A DNA stretch of 38,640 nt, taken from positions 1-38,640 of the forward strand of contig JAGBFB010000028.1 in the NCBI GenBank assembly GCA_017936665.1, given 5' to 3'. Position 1 is the stretch's first letter. The number at the start of each line of letters is the position of its first letter. Shown piece after piece: positions 23,835 through 32,690 of the stretch. Below the pieces are notes generated by a model. That model saw only the letters and a program-made list of their open reading frames with translations, did not search any database and was not told where the DNA came from. The DNA comes from Spirochaetaceae bacterium. GTDB taxonomy: Bacteria > Spirochaetota > Spirochaetia > Treponematales > Treponemataceae. The position numbers and the translations under genes are program-made.

Positions 23835-25128
23835 TAATTTTTTGTCTAAATTTAATTGGATTTTATTTTTATCAAAAAAGTTTTCTCGAGTTGATTCTTC
23901 TAGTAGACTTGTTGCAACAAAAATTTTTCCTTCATTGGGAATTGGTTTTGGTGTAATGGCTTTGATTGTAATAATTTCTGTTATGAATGGTTTTCAAAGT
24001 ACATCAATTGATACTCTGATGGAAATAAGTTCACATCATGTTCGTGTTAAGATAAACGAAAAATCTAATGAACAAGAATTTTATAATTATTGTATAAATT
24101 CTCAGCAAGTAACATCTGTTACAGAATTTTTAGAAGCTCAAGGTTTGTTAGTTGGTAAAAGAGGAAAACAACAAGCTGCACTTTTACTAGCTGTTCCTAA
24201 TTCAATCATCTATGAAGATTTAGGATTTGCAAATGAAGTTGACGTTTATGCTGGTGAATTTGATTTAGAAACTCCTATGTCAATTTGTTTAGGTTCTGAG
24301 CTTGCACGAAATCTTGGTGTTACTGTTGGTGATAAAGTTTCTATTCTTGCTTTATCTGGAAATTCTTCTGTTGATTTATTTTCTGATGATAGAGTTTTTA
24401 CTGTTACAGGATTATTTTTTACTTCTAATTTAGAAATAAATAGTTTTTATGCTTTTATATCTTTTCAAGATGGACGAAAAATTTTAGGTGGCGCAACTGA
24501 TTCTTTTTATGGAATTAAATTAAAAGATTATAATAGAGATAAATTATTTATTCACGAAATTGAAAAAAATAATTTTAAAGTTGAGTGTCAATCTTGGAGA
24601 GATTATAATCGTTCAATTTTTAGTGCGTTACGAATTGAAAAAAATGTTTTGATGATTTTAGTTTTGCTTATTTTTATTGTAGTTGGTGTAAATATTTTTA
24701 ACGGAATGCGTCGTATGGTTTTTGAACGACGAGAAGAAATTTGTGTTTTGCGTGCATTAGGTGCTGATGCAAAAAGTATAAAATATGTTTTTGTTTTGCA
24801 AGGTTTATCTGTTGGATTGTTAGGTTCAATTCCTGGTTTGGTTTTAGGTTTGCTTTTATGTGTTAAGATGGATGTTGTTTTTTCTTTAATCGCAAATATA
24901 AGTTATGGAATGCAATATTTTTTTACAATGTTAATTAATCCTTCTTACATATCTTATCTTTCGCAAAATTTAATTTATTTGCAATACGCTTCAATTCCAG
25001 CTAAGGTAAATTTTGGGGAAGTATTTTATATTTCTATGTTTGGAATTATTTCTTCAGTGATTTCTGCTTGGTTGGCTAGTAGAAAAATTATGAAGTTTCA
25101 AGTTTCGGAGGTTTTAAGAGATGAATAA
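23827..25128 (+). CDS. Lipoprotein-releasing ABC transporter permease (LolC/LolE family)
   Basis: The 433-residue membrane protein has the LolC/E-MacB layout. An N-terminal helix (~35-58) includes VMNGFQS, the MNGF motif typical of LolC/E, and is followed by a periplasmic domain (~60-265). Three C-terminal helices come next (from LMILVLLIFIVVGVNIFNGM at ~275), with the cytoplasmic coupling stretch RREEICVLRALGA. With LolD it extracts mature lipoproteins from the inner membrane. Its start overlaps the preceding gene by 8 bp and its end overlaps lolD by 8 bp. Which paralogue corresponds to LolC or LolE cannot be decided here. Confidence 0.88.
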   Translation: MNNNFLSKFNWILFLSKKFSRVDSSSRLVATKIFPSLGIGFGVMALIVIISVMNGFQSTSIDTLMEISSHHVRVKINEKSNEQEFYNYCINSQQVTSVTEFLEAQGLLVGKRGKQQAALLLAVPNSIIYEDLGFANEVDVYAGEFDLETPMSICLGSELARNLGVTVGDKVSILALSGNSSVDLFSDDRVFTVTGLFFTSNLEINSFYAFISFQDGRKILGGATDSFYGIKLKDYNRDKLFIHEIEKNNFKVECQSWRDYNRSIFSALRIEKNVLMILVLLIFIVVGVNIFNGMRRMVFERREEICVLRALGADAKSIKYVFVLQGLSVGLLGSIPGLVLGLLLCVKMDVVFSLIANISYGMQYFFTMLINPSYISYLSQNLIYLQYASIPAKVNFGEVFYISMFGIISSVISAWLASRKIMKFQVSEVLRDE

Positions 25129-25825
25129 TTCTTATGTTTCAGGAAATGTAATTTTAAAAATTGAAAATTTGAAAAAAACTTATAAAGATAATATTTCAGG
25201 TGAATCATTAACTATTCTTAATAATCTTTCAGTAGATATTTTTGAAGGTTCAAAAAATATTATTATTGGAGAAAGTGGAAGTGGAAAAAGTACTTTGCTA
25301 AATATTATTGGTGCTTTAGATTCTATAACTTCTGGAACTGTAAAAGTTGGGGATTATGATTTGTCATCAATGGATGAATCTTCTTTAGAAAAATTTAGAA
25401 GTAAATTTTTAGGATTAATTTTTCAATTTCATTATTTGTTAAAAGATTTTACTGCTTTAGAAAATGTTTTTCTTCCTGCATATATGATAGGATGTTCAAA
25501 AAAGGAAGCAATGGAAAAAGCAAAAAGTTTATTGGTGGATGTTGGATTGGAACATCGTATGAATCATATTCCTGCAAAACTTTCTGGCGGAGAGCGGCAA
25601 AGAGTTGCTGTTGCTCGTTCTTTAATAAACGATCCAAAATTAATTTTAGCAGATGAACCTACAGGTAATTTAGATCCTGTAAACGCAAAAGTTATAAGTG
25701 ATTTGCTTTTTTCAGTTGTAGATAAATATAAAAAAACTTTGATACTTGTAACTCATGATAAAGAAATTGCTACTAAAGGTGATTTTTGTTATAAAATTGT
25801 TGATGGAAAATTGGAAACAGTATGA
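25121..25825 (+). CDS. lolD: Lipoprotein-releasing ABC transporter ATPase LolD
   Basis: A 234-residue ABC ATPase with Walker [10 protein letters not shown] (50-58), [16 protein letters not shown] as in the LolD/MacB group, signature LSGGERQRV (near 153), Walker [13 protein letters not shown] and the switch His in LVTHD. It powers lipoprotein extraction by the two flanking permeases. GGAGG lies nine bases before the ATG, inside the end of the preceding gene. It overlaps the next gene by 4 bp. Confidence 0.93.
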   Translation: MNNSYVSGNVILKIENLKKTYKDNISGESLTILNNLSVDIFEGSKNIIIGESGSGKSTLLNIIGALDSITSGTVKVGDYDLSSMDESSLEKFRSKFLGLIFQFHYLLKDFTALENVFLPAYMIGCSKKEAMEKAKSLLVDVGLEHRMNHIPAKLSGGERQRVAVARSLINDPKLILADEPTGNLDPVNAKVISDLLFSVVDKYKKTLILVTHDKEIATKGDFCYKIVDGKLETV

Positions 25826-27156
25826 ATTTAAACTCTTCAATCTTACTTGCAATTAAATTTTTATTACCCAAAAGTGATTCACCTTCTAATGCCAGAAAGA
25901 GTGTTCTTGGTGCAATTCTTTGTATTGCTTTAAGTTTAATTCCTTTAATAGTTGTTCTTGTTGTTTCAGACGGAATGATTGAAGGAATTACAGCAAGAAC
26001 AATTTCACTTTCAAGTTTTGATTTGCAAGTTGTTCCTTATGGAACTTCTGGAGTGGATGCTTCTAAATATAAAGAATATGAATCTTTGGCAGATATTATA
26101 AATCAAGTAGAAGGAGTAAAATCTGTTTGTGTAGAAAGACAAGGTGTTGCTTTAGCTGCAAGTATGAATGGAAGGACTGGCGCAACTGTGCGAGGTGTTT
26201 CTCCTAACTTATATTTAGAAAACGAATCCTTTAGGAAGTATTTAAATATTCTTGATGGTGAATTTGATATTTCATCAAGTAAAGATGCGGTTATCGGTTC
26301 AAAGTTAGCAAAGGATTTAAATCTAAAAGTTGGAGATACAGTTAGAATTATTTCTTCTAGAAAAAACACCAATGATAAAATAGTTCCACGATTTACAACT
26401 TTTAAAGTAAAAGGAATTTGTTCTAGTGGTTATCAGGAACTTGATGCTTTATGGTTTTTTATAAACGCAGAAACCGCTTTCGATTTATTTTCTACAGCTT
26501 CTTCAAAAATTGTTTTAGGCGTAGAAACTGAAAATCCTTTTGAAAATGAATTATATAAAACAGCAAATTTAATAGAAGATGAACTTGATAAAAAAAATCT
26601 TTTTGCAAGTGTTTATACTTGGCAAGAATTAAATTCATCACAACTTGAAAACTTTGCAACAACAAAAATGTTATTACTTTTAATTATGTCTTTGATTGTT
26701 CTAGTTGCAAGTATAAATGTTTCATCCTCTGTTATTATGTTCGTAATTGAACGAAATAAAGAGATTGCAATTCTAAAAAGTATTGGAGCTTCTTCTCAAG
26801 GAATTACATTTTCATTTTTATTAATTGCTATGTTTATAGGATTTTGTGGTGTTTTGATTGGATTCCCTTTAGGATTGTTATGTGCCGTAAATGTAAATTC
26901 TATATTAAACTTTTTTGAAAATGTTATAAATTTTGTATTATCATTAGGATATAACCTTTTTACAAATTCGCAAGGTTTTGTTCCTGTTTCAGTAATGAAT
27001 CCAGAGTATTACCTTGAAAATATTCCAATTGTTTTACCTTTTGGAGAATTGTTAGCGATTGTAATTTTGGTTTTAGTTTTATCGATTGTTGTATCGATAG
27101 TTCCTTCTGTAAAAGCGGGTAAAGAAAAACCTTTATCCTTGTTACGTAAATTATAA
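25822..27156 (+). CDS. Second lipoprotein-releasing permease (LolC/LolE family)
   Basis: The 444-residue FtsX/MacB-type permease has an N-terminal helix (~30-50, SVLGAILCIALSLIPLIVVLVVSDGM), a periplasmic domain with DGEFDISSSKDAVIGSKLA and LKVGDTVRI, and three C-terminal helices starting near 290 (LLLLIMSLIVLVASINVSSSVIMFV), followed by ERNKEIAILKSIGAS. It pairs with the upstream permease and LolD to form a heteromeric complex. The start overlaps lolD by 4 bp. It is more diverged from the canonical MNGF motif (SDGMIEG) than its partner. Confidence 0.87.
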   Translation: MNLNSSILLAIKFLLPKSDSPSNARKSVLGAILCIALSLIPLIVVLVVSDGMIEGITARTISLSSFDLQVVPYGTSGVDASKYKEYESLADIINQVEGVKSVCVERQGVALAASMNGRTGATVRGVSPNLYLENESFRKYLNILDGEFDISSSKDAVIGSKLAKDLNLKVGDTVRIISSRKNTNDKIVPRFTTFKVKGICSSGYQELDALWFFINAETAFDLFSTASSKIVLGVETENPFENELYKTANLIEDELDKKNLFASVYTWQELNSSQLENFATTKMLLLLIMSLIVLVASINVSSSVIMFVIERNKEIAILKSIGASSQGITFSFLLIAMFIGFCGVLIGFPLGLLCAVNVNSILNFFENVINFVLSLGYNLFTNSQGFVPVSVMNPEYYLENIPIVLPFGELLAIVILVLVLSIVVSIVPSVKAGKEKPLSLLRKL

Positions 27157-27174
27157 TTTAGAATAGGTAAGATT

Positions 27175-27678
27175 ATGAAGTGTGATTTTTGCCATGAAAA
27201 TGATGCAATAATTTTTGTAAGACAGGTAACAAATAATTCTACAAAAGAACTTTATCTTTGTGCTGAATGTGCAGAAAAGAGAGGAATTTCAGAAAGTTCT
27301 TCTAAAATGGATTTAAATTTTAGTGGACTTTTAGGAGATTTAATCGGTAAGCAAAGAGAGGAACGTAATAAAGTTTGTCCAACTTGTGGACGTAGATTGC
27401 AAATTATTTTAAAAGAAAAAACTGTAGGTTGTGCAGAATGTTATAATGTTTTCAAAAAAGAAATAACTGAAATTTTAAAAGGTTTGGGTGTAACAAAATC
27501 CTATACAGGAAGTTTACCTAATAGAATTGAAAATTTTAAATCTTCTCTTACTGATAGAGCACTTTTACAAGAGAAATTACAAAATGCAATTCAAGAAGAA
27601 AATTATGAAAAGGCAGCAGTTTACAGAGATAAATTAAAGATGTTGGATAATCCATCAATAGAAGAGGCAAGTGAATGA
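27175..27678 (+). CDS. mcsA: McsA-like zinc-finger/UVR protein
   Basis: The 167-residue protein has two pairs of CxxC at C3/C6 and C29/C32 and another two at C68/C71 and C86/C89. It ends in a UVR helix pair (~128-160, LLQEKLQNAIQEENYEKAAVYRDKLKML). McsA activates the arginine kinase McsB and links it to ClpC in Firmicutes. AGGT precedes the ATG. It overlaps mcsB by 4 bp. It lies 18 bp after the lol genes, so the quality-control genes probably share their transcript. Confidence 0.92.
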   Translation: MKCDFCHENDAIIFVRQVTNNSTKELYLCAECAEKRGISESSSKMDLNFSGLLGDLIGKQREERNKVCPTCGRRLQIILKEKTVGCAECYNVFKKEITEILKGLGVTKSYTGSLPNRIENFKSSLTDRALLQEKLQNAIQEENYEKAAVYRDKLKMLDNPSIEEASE

Positions 27679-28763
27679 GAAAAACAGAAATTTCTGATGC
27701 ATGGTATGGATCTAATGGTCCAGATAATGATGTTGTGCTTTCTTCTAGAGTTAGACTTGCTAGAAATTTAGCAAATTTTCCTTTCCCACAAGGATTTAAA
27801 AATTCTGATGGGGATAGAGTTCAATCTTTAGTTTTTGATGCCTTCCATAAAATTGATGAGAACGAAACATATCAGTCCTTATTAATTTCTGAACTTGATT
27901 CTTTAGGTCAAAAAATTTTATCAGAAAGAGGTGTTATTGAACCTGATTCAATTTTGCAAACTTCATCTGGTTTGATTTTACGTGGTGATGGAAGAGTTTC
28001 ATGTACTGTAAATTGTTATGACCATATTAGATTGTCTTCGTTTGTTACTGGTTTAGATTTGTCTAATGCAAAAAAACTTGTAAAAGAAATTGATGATAAA
28101 CTTCAAAAACATTTACAGATTGCAGGTTCTGTTGAATTTGGTTATTTAACTTCTGCAATAAAAGATGCAGGTAGTGGAATGAAAATATCTTTACTAGTTC
28201 ACCTTCCTGCTATAAGTTATGGCGGCATGCTAGATAGAGTTTTAAAAGAAATCATGTCCGAAGGTTTTTCTGTTATTGGATATTATGGTTCTGGCATGAC
28301 ATTAGGTTCTTCCCTTGGTGCTTTTTATAAAATTTCAACGGAAGTTTCTTTTTCTGAAGATGAAGAAATTCAATTAGAAAAAATTAATAATTTAGGAAAA
28401 AAAATAATTGATTTTGAAAGAAAGGTTCGCCTTGAAATTGCCGATAATAAACCAACCTTTGTAAGAGATTTAGTTTATAAAGCAATTGCAATGGTAAAAT
28501 ATAGTCGTTTTATTGATAGTAGAGATGGAATTGATTTAATATCAAAAATCAAATTTGGGCTAGATTTAGGATTGTTAACTGGAATTGAAACAAATGTTTT
28601 ATTTTCGTTACTTTATCGTGTTCAAAATGCTCATCTTTCCTATGTAATTCGTTCAAGTGATTTGTCTTATGAAAAGGATGTAAATACAGAAGAACTTAAA
28701 ATTGAAAGATTACGTTCTTTGATTTTACAAGAAACCCTGAACACAATGCAAATTACAGCATAA
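27675..28763 (+). CDS. mcsB: McsB-like guanidino kinase homologue with altered active site
   Basis: The 362-residue length and domain order match McsB, the protein-arginine kinase that marks ClpCP substrates in Firmicutes. The ATP-site segment VLSSRVRLARN (21-31) is intact. The catalytic NEEDH loop of phosphagen kinases reads N113-C114-Y115-D116-H117, so both glutamates are lost. The active-site cysteine of the CPTN motif is Ala161 in GYLTSAIKDAGSG. The flanking sequence aligns without gaps, so this is substitution, not frameshift. The C-terminal McsB domain is present (FGLDLGLLTGIETNVLFSLLYRVQ). It may therefore be a pseudokinase or a ClpC adaptor that binds but does not phosphorylate. GAGG precedes the ATG within mcsA. 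clpC follows after 20 bp. No ctsR is present. Confidence 0.88.
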   Translation: MRKTEISDAWYGSNGPDNDVVLSSRVRLARNLANFPFPQGFKNSDGDRVQSLVFDAFHKIDENETYQSLLISELDSLGQKILSERGVIEPDSILQTSSGLILRGDGRVSCTVNCYDHIRLSSFVTGLDLSNAKKLVKEIDDKLQKHLQIAGSVEFGYLTSAIKDAGSGMKISLLVHLPAISYGGMLDRVLKEIMSEGFSVIGYYGSGMTLGSSLGAFYKISTEVSFSEDEEIQLEKINNLGKKIIDFERKVRLEIADNKPTFVRDLVYKAIAMVKYSRFIDSRDGIDLISKIKFGLDLGLLTGIETNVLFSLLYRVQNAHLSYVIRSSDLSYEKDVNTEELKIERLRSLILQETLNTMQITA

Positions 28764-28783
28764 ATTTTTATTAAGGAATTTTC

Positions 28784-31354
28784 ATGATTAAAGGATTAAC
28801 AAAACGTGCATATAAACTTTTAACTGTTTTGGCTCAAGATGAAGGCAGAAGAAATTCTAGTACAGTTTTATTGCCTGAACATATTCTTTTGGCTTTAATA
28901 AAGTCTGGAGATGGTATAGGTTATGAAGTTTTAATAAATTTAAAAGTAAATATTTTGAATTTACAACTTGTTTTAGAACAAAGTTTAAAGTCTGAAAAGG
29001 AAAATGTATCTTTTGCAGATTTGCCACCATCAAGACGATTGAGAACTTTATTAGATTCTGCCTCAATCGAATCACGAACTTTACGAAATGAATATGTTGG
29101 AACTGAACATTTGTTAATTGCTGCTGCTAAAGAAGATTCTTCAGTTTTTAATGAATATATAAAAAAATGCAATATAAAAATTGATGATTTAAGAAGGGAA
29201 GCCTCTTTACTTAATTCTTCAAGACCCATGCCACAAATTTCAAAACCATTTAATACAGAAGGTGTTTCTGTTTTTGCAAATTCAAATAAAGGTTCTAGTA
29301 AACCAAACAGCCAAAGTGCTTCTATTTTGCAAGAATTTAGTAAGGACATTACAGAAAAGGCAAAAAATGGTGAAGTTGATCCTGTAATCGGTAGGGATAA
29401 AGAAATAAATCGTGTTGTACAAATTTTGTGTAGGCGTACAAAAAATAATCCAGTTTTAATTGGTGAACCTGGCGTTGGAAAAACAGCAGTTGTAGAAGGT
29501 TTAGCAATTAAAATTGCTTCAGGGGAAGTTCCAAAAATTTTGCAAAAAAAGAGGCTTTTAATTTTAGATTTAGCCCTTGTAATTGCTGGAACAAAATTTC
29601 GTGGTGAATTTGAAGAAAGAATTAAACGAATAATGAAAGAAGTAAAAGAACAGAAAAATATTATTTTGTTTATTGATGAACTTCATACGATTGTTGGTGC
29701 TGGTGGTTCAGAAGGTTCTATGGATGCTTCAAATATGATAAAGCCAGCCCTTTCTCGTGGGGAACTTCAGTGTATCGGAGCAACTACTTTAAATGAATAC
29801 AGAAAATATTTTGAAAAAGATTCTGCTTTAGAACGCCGATTTCAAACAGTTATTGTTGACGAACCATCTGTAAAAGAAACCATCGATATTCTCGAAGGTA
29901 TAAAAAGTAAGTACGAACAATTTCATGGTGTAAAATACGAAGATAATCTTATGGAATTTATTGCAAAAATTTCTAAGCGTTATATTACAGGTAGATTTTT
30001 ACCAGATAAAGCCATTGATGTTTTAGATGAAGCTGGTTCTGTAAAAAAAATTCAAACAGATACAGAACCTACACTTTATGATTTTTATGAAAGTAAAATT
30101 GAAGAACTAACAAAAATGAAGCATAATCTTGTTCAATCTCAAGATTATGAAAAAGCCGCAAGTGTAAGAGATGAACTTTATAAAATCAGAGATGAGTTTG
30201 AGCAATTTAAAAATAATCCAGAATCTCAAACTGCAAACTTTACAGGCATTGTAACTAAAAAAGATGTTTGTGATGTAATTTCTACAATGACTGGAATCCC
30301 TCTTGAACAACTTGATGAAGATGAATCACAGCGTTTAATCAATATGGAAAAAGAACTTCATAAAACTATTGTAGGACAAGATGTAGCTATCAATCTAATT
30401 TCATCAGCAATTAGAAGGTCAAGAGCAGGTGTTTCCTCTTTTAATCGTCCAACAGGTTCTTTTATCTTCCTTGGTCCTACTGGTGTTGGAAAAACTTTAC
30501 TTGCAAAAACCTTGGCAAAATTTTTGTTTGGAAAAGAAGATGCTTTAATTCGTGTGGATATGAGCGACTACATGGAAAAACATAATGCAAGTCGTCTTGT
30601 GGGAGCTCCACCAGGATATGTTGGATACGAAGAAGGTGGCGTTTTAACAGAAAAAGTTAGACGAAATCCTTATTCTGTAATTCTTCTTGATGAAATTGAA
30701 AAAGCACATCCTGATGTATTTAATCTTTTACTTCAAATTTTAGAGGAAGGTGAACTAAAAGATAATCTTGGTCATACTGTAAACTTTAAAAATACAGTAA
30801 TTATTATGACAAGTAATGCTGGGGTTCGACAAATTTCAAATGAAAGCCGCTTAGGTTTTAGTTCTAATGAAAATGCGATTTTAGATTATTCTGAAATTAA
30901 ATCAAGTGCCATGGCAGAATTGAAAAGAATAATGAGTCCAGAACTTTTAAATCGTATTGACGATATTGTAGTTTTCAGTGCCTTATCAAAAGCAGAAATT
31001 TCTACGATTTTGGGAATACAAATTTCTGAGTTAGCAACTCGCCTTGAAGAGCAACATTTATCAATTCAGTTAACTAACAAAGCTCGGGATTATCTAATTG
31101 AAAACGGATATGAACCTTCCATGGGAGCTCGTCCAATGCGTCGTCTTATTCAGCGTGAAATTGAAGATGAACTTGCAACAAAAATCATTAATGGCGAATG
31201 TTCAAGTGGAGATATTGTTAGTGTTGAATATCGTAATTCTAAATTGCAAGTTAAGATAAAGAAAAATTCTTCTTTGCTAGAAAATGAAAATTTGGAAGCA
31301 AATTTAGAACAAGAAAATTCCCAAGAAAAAGATACTTCTCTTGTTATAAACTAA
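28784..31354 (+). CDS. clpC: ClpC-type AAA+ unfoldase
   Basis: This 856-residue Hsp100 protein has a Clp N domain (~1-145), AAA module 1 with GEPGVGKTAVVEG (near 227), and a UVR-containing middle segment (~440-470, MKHNLVQSQDYEKAASVRDEL), diagnostic of ClpC rather than ClpA. AAA module 2 has GPTGVGKTLLAKTLA (near 564) and LLDEIEKAHPDVF. An LGF tripeptide (near residue 690, SRLGFSS) matches the ClpP-docking loop, so partnership with ClpP is likely. AAGGA precedes the ATG. The C terminus carries a nonconserved acidic/Ser-rich tail. It follows the mcsA-mcsB pair, suggesting a ClpC adaptor system. Confidence 0.95.
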   Translation: MIKGLTKRAYKLLTVLAQDEGRRNSSTVLLPEHILLALIKSGDGIGYEVLINLKVNILNLQLVLEQSLKSEKENVSFADLPPSRRLRTLLDSASIESRTLRNEYVGTEHLLIAAAKEDSSVFNEYIKKCNIKIDDLRREASLLNSSRPMPQISKPFNTEGVSVFANSNKGSSKPNSQSASILQEFSKDITEKAKNGEVDPVIGRDKEINRVVQILCRRTKNNPVLIGEPGVGKTAVVEGLAIKIASGEVPKILQKKRLLILDLALVIAGTKFRGEFEERIKRIMKEVKEQKNIILFIDELHTIVGAGGSEGSMDASNMIKPALSRGELQCIGATTLNEYRKYFEKDSALERRFQTVIVDEPSVKETIDILEGIKSKYEQFHGVKYEDNLMEFIAKISKRYITGRFLPDKAIDVLDEAGSVKKIQTDTEPTLYDFYESKIEELTKMKHNLVQSQDYEKAASVRDELYKIRDEFEQFKNNPESQTANFTGIVTKKDVCDVISTMTGIPLEQLDEDESQRLINMEKELHKTIVGQDVAINLISSAIRRSRAGVSSFNRPTGSFIFLGPTGVGKTLLAKTLAKFLFGKEDALIRVDMSDYMEKHNASRLVGAPPGYVGYEEGGVLTEKVRRNPYSVILLDEIEKAHPDVFNLLLQILEEGELKDNLGHTVNFKNTVIIMTSNAGVRQISNESRLGFSSNENAILDYSEIKSSAMAELKRIMSPELLNRIDDIVVFSALSKAEISTILGIQISELATRLEEQHLSIQLTNKARDYLIENGYEPSMGARPMRRLIQREIEDELATKIINGECSSGDIVSVEYRNSKLQVKIKKNSSLLENENLEANLEQENSQEKDTSLVIN

Positions 31355-31367
31355 AATTTTGTATAAT
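31341..31367 (+). promoter_or_regulatory. Candidate avtA promoter with perfect -10
   Basis: TATAAT (31362-31367) lies eight bases before the ATG at 31376. TTGTTA (31341-31346) could act as a -35, with a short 15-bp spacer. It overlaps the end of clpC. There is no Shine-Dalgarno, so transcription would start at or beside the start codon. Confidence 0.45.
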
Positions 31368-31375
31368 ATGTTCTC

Positions 31376-32650
31376 ATGTATTTGTCAGATTTTGGAAAAA
31401 AACTCGCTGAACAATCAGGTATTCAGCAACTTATGGATGATTTAGGACAACCTATACCTGAAGGAGTAAAATCATATCAACTTGGTGGAGGAAATCCTGC
31501 TAGAGTTCCTGAAGTTGAAAAAGCATATCGCTTAGAAACAGAAAAACTTTTATCTCGTTCTGATGATTTTGAAAACGCAATTGCAAGATACGATACTCCA
31601 CAGGGGCGTGTAAGTTTTATAGAAACTTTGTCTGCATTTTTTAAACGGGAATACGGCTGGGATATCGGTCCTGAAAATATTGCTATTACAAATGGAAGTC
31701 AATCTGCATTTTTCTTTTTGTTCAATATGTTTTCTGGAACTTTTTCACAACCAGGAAAAGAACCTCTAAAAAAAACAGTTGTATTCCCCCTTGTTCCTGA
31801 ATATGTAGGATATGCAGACCAAGGAATTGAAAAAGATACTTTTGTGGGTATTCCTGCAAAGTGTGTTTATTATCCTGATAATACATTCAAATATTTTATC
31901 GACTTCGATGCTTTAGAAACTTATCTTGAAAAACATAGGGAAGTAGGGGCAATGTGCGTTTCTCGTCCTACAAATCCTACTGGGAATGTTTTAACAAACG
32001 ATGAAATTAGACATCTTTCTGCTTTGGCTTACAAATATAATATCCCTCTTTTTGTGGATAATGCTTACGGTTTGCCTTTCCCAAATATTATTTTTACAGA
32101 GGACGCAAAACCTTATTGGGATTCTTCTGTAATTCTTTCAATGAGTCTTTCTAAAATTGGTTTGCCATCCTTACGAACAGGAATTGTTGTGGCAAAACCT
32201 GAATTGATAAAAGCTCTTGCTTCCGTAAATTCAATTGTTGCTTTGGCTTCTGGAAGTTTAGGACAAGTAATTTCTCAAGATTTGTTTGCTACAGGAAAAA
32301 TGAAAACTCTAGCAGAATCTTATGTTAGACCATTTTACCAACAAAAATCTTTATTTGCACAAAGTTGTTTTAAAGAATATTTTGCAGGAACAAATTATTC
32401 AGTTCATAAAAGTGAAGGTGCAATTTTTAACTGGATTTTAATGAACGATTTGAAAATTCCTACAAAAGAACTTTATGTAAAACTAAAAGACCAAGGTGTA
32501 ATTACAGTTCCTGGTGAATACTTCTTCTTTGGAACGCCAGAACACGAGCACTACGATAAATGCTTACGAATAAATTACTCTCGCCCAGAAGATGAAGTAA
32601 GAGAAGGTATTAGAATCATCGCAGAAACTTATAAGAAATTTAGCAAATAG
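31376..32650 (+). CDS. avtA: Valine-pyruvate aminotransferase
   Basis: The 424-residue fold-type I PLP enzyme is clearly AvtA-like throughout, including SGIQQLMDDL, YQLGGGNPARVPE, ITNGSQSAFFFLFN, FPLVPEYVGYAD, CVSRPTNPTGNVLT and DNAYGLPFPNIIF. The PLP-binding lysine lies in SLSKIGLPSLRTG (near residue 259), and GAIFNWILMND also matches. It transfers amino groups between valine/alanine and their keto acids in branched-chain amino acid metabolism. It is probably a single-gene unit. Its stop is 40 bp from the end of the convergent Rpn gene, with no obvious terminator between them. Confidence 0.93.
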   Translation: MYLSDFGKKLAEQSGIQQLMDDLGQPIPEGVKSYQLGGGNPARVPEVEKAYRLETEKLLSRSDDFENAIARYDTPQGRVSFIETLSAFFKREYGWDIGPENIAITNGSQSAFFFLFNMFSGTFSQPGKEPLKKTVVFPLVPEYVGYADQGIEKDTFVGIPAKCVYYPDNTFKYFIDFDALETYLEKHREVGAMCVSRPTNPTGNVLTNDEIRHLSALAYKYNIPLFVDNAYGLPFPNIIFTEDAKPYWDSSVILSMSLSKIGLPSLRTGIVVAKPELIKALASVNSIVALASGSLGQVISQDLFATGKMKTLAESYVRPFYQQKSLFAQSCFKEYFAGTNYSVHKSEGAIFNWILMNDLKIPTKELYVKLKDQGVITVPGEYFFFGTPEHEHYDKCLRINYSRPEDEVREGIRIIAETYKKFSK

Positions 32651-32690
32651 ATAATTAGCAAAGTTCTTATATTGCGGGTAGAAAAAGGGG

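Noticed and set aside
28008-28160. McsB active-site loss as a sequencing frameshift
   Set aside because: Conserved residues align on both sides of the altered motifs without gaps (SSRVRLARN, DHIRL, GYLTS, LLVHLP), so the substitutions are in frame.
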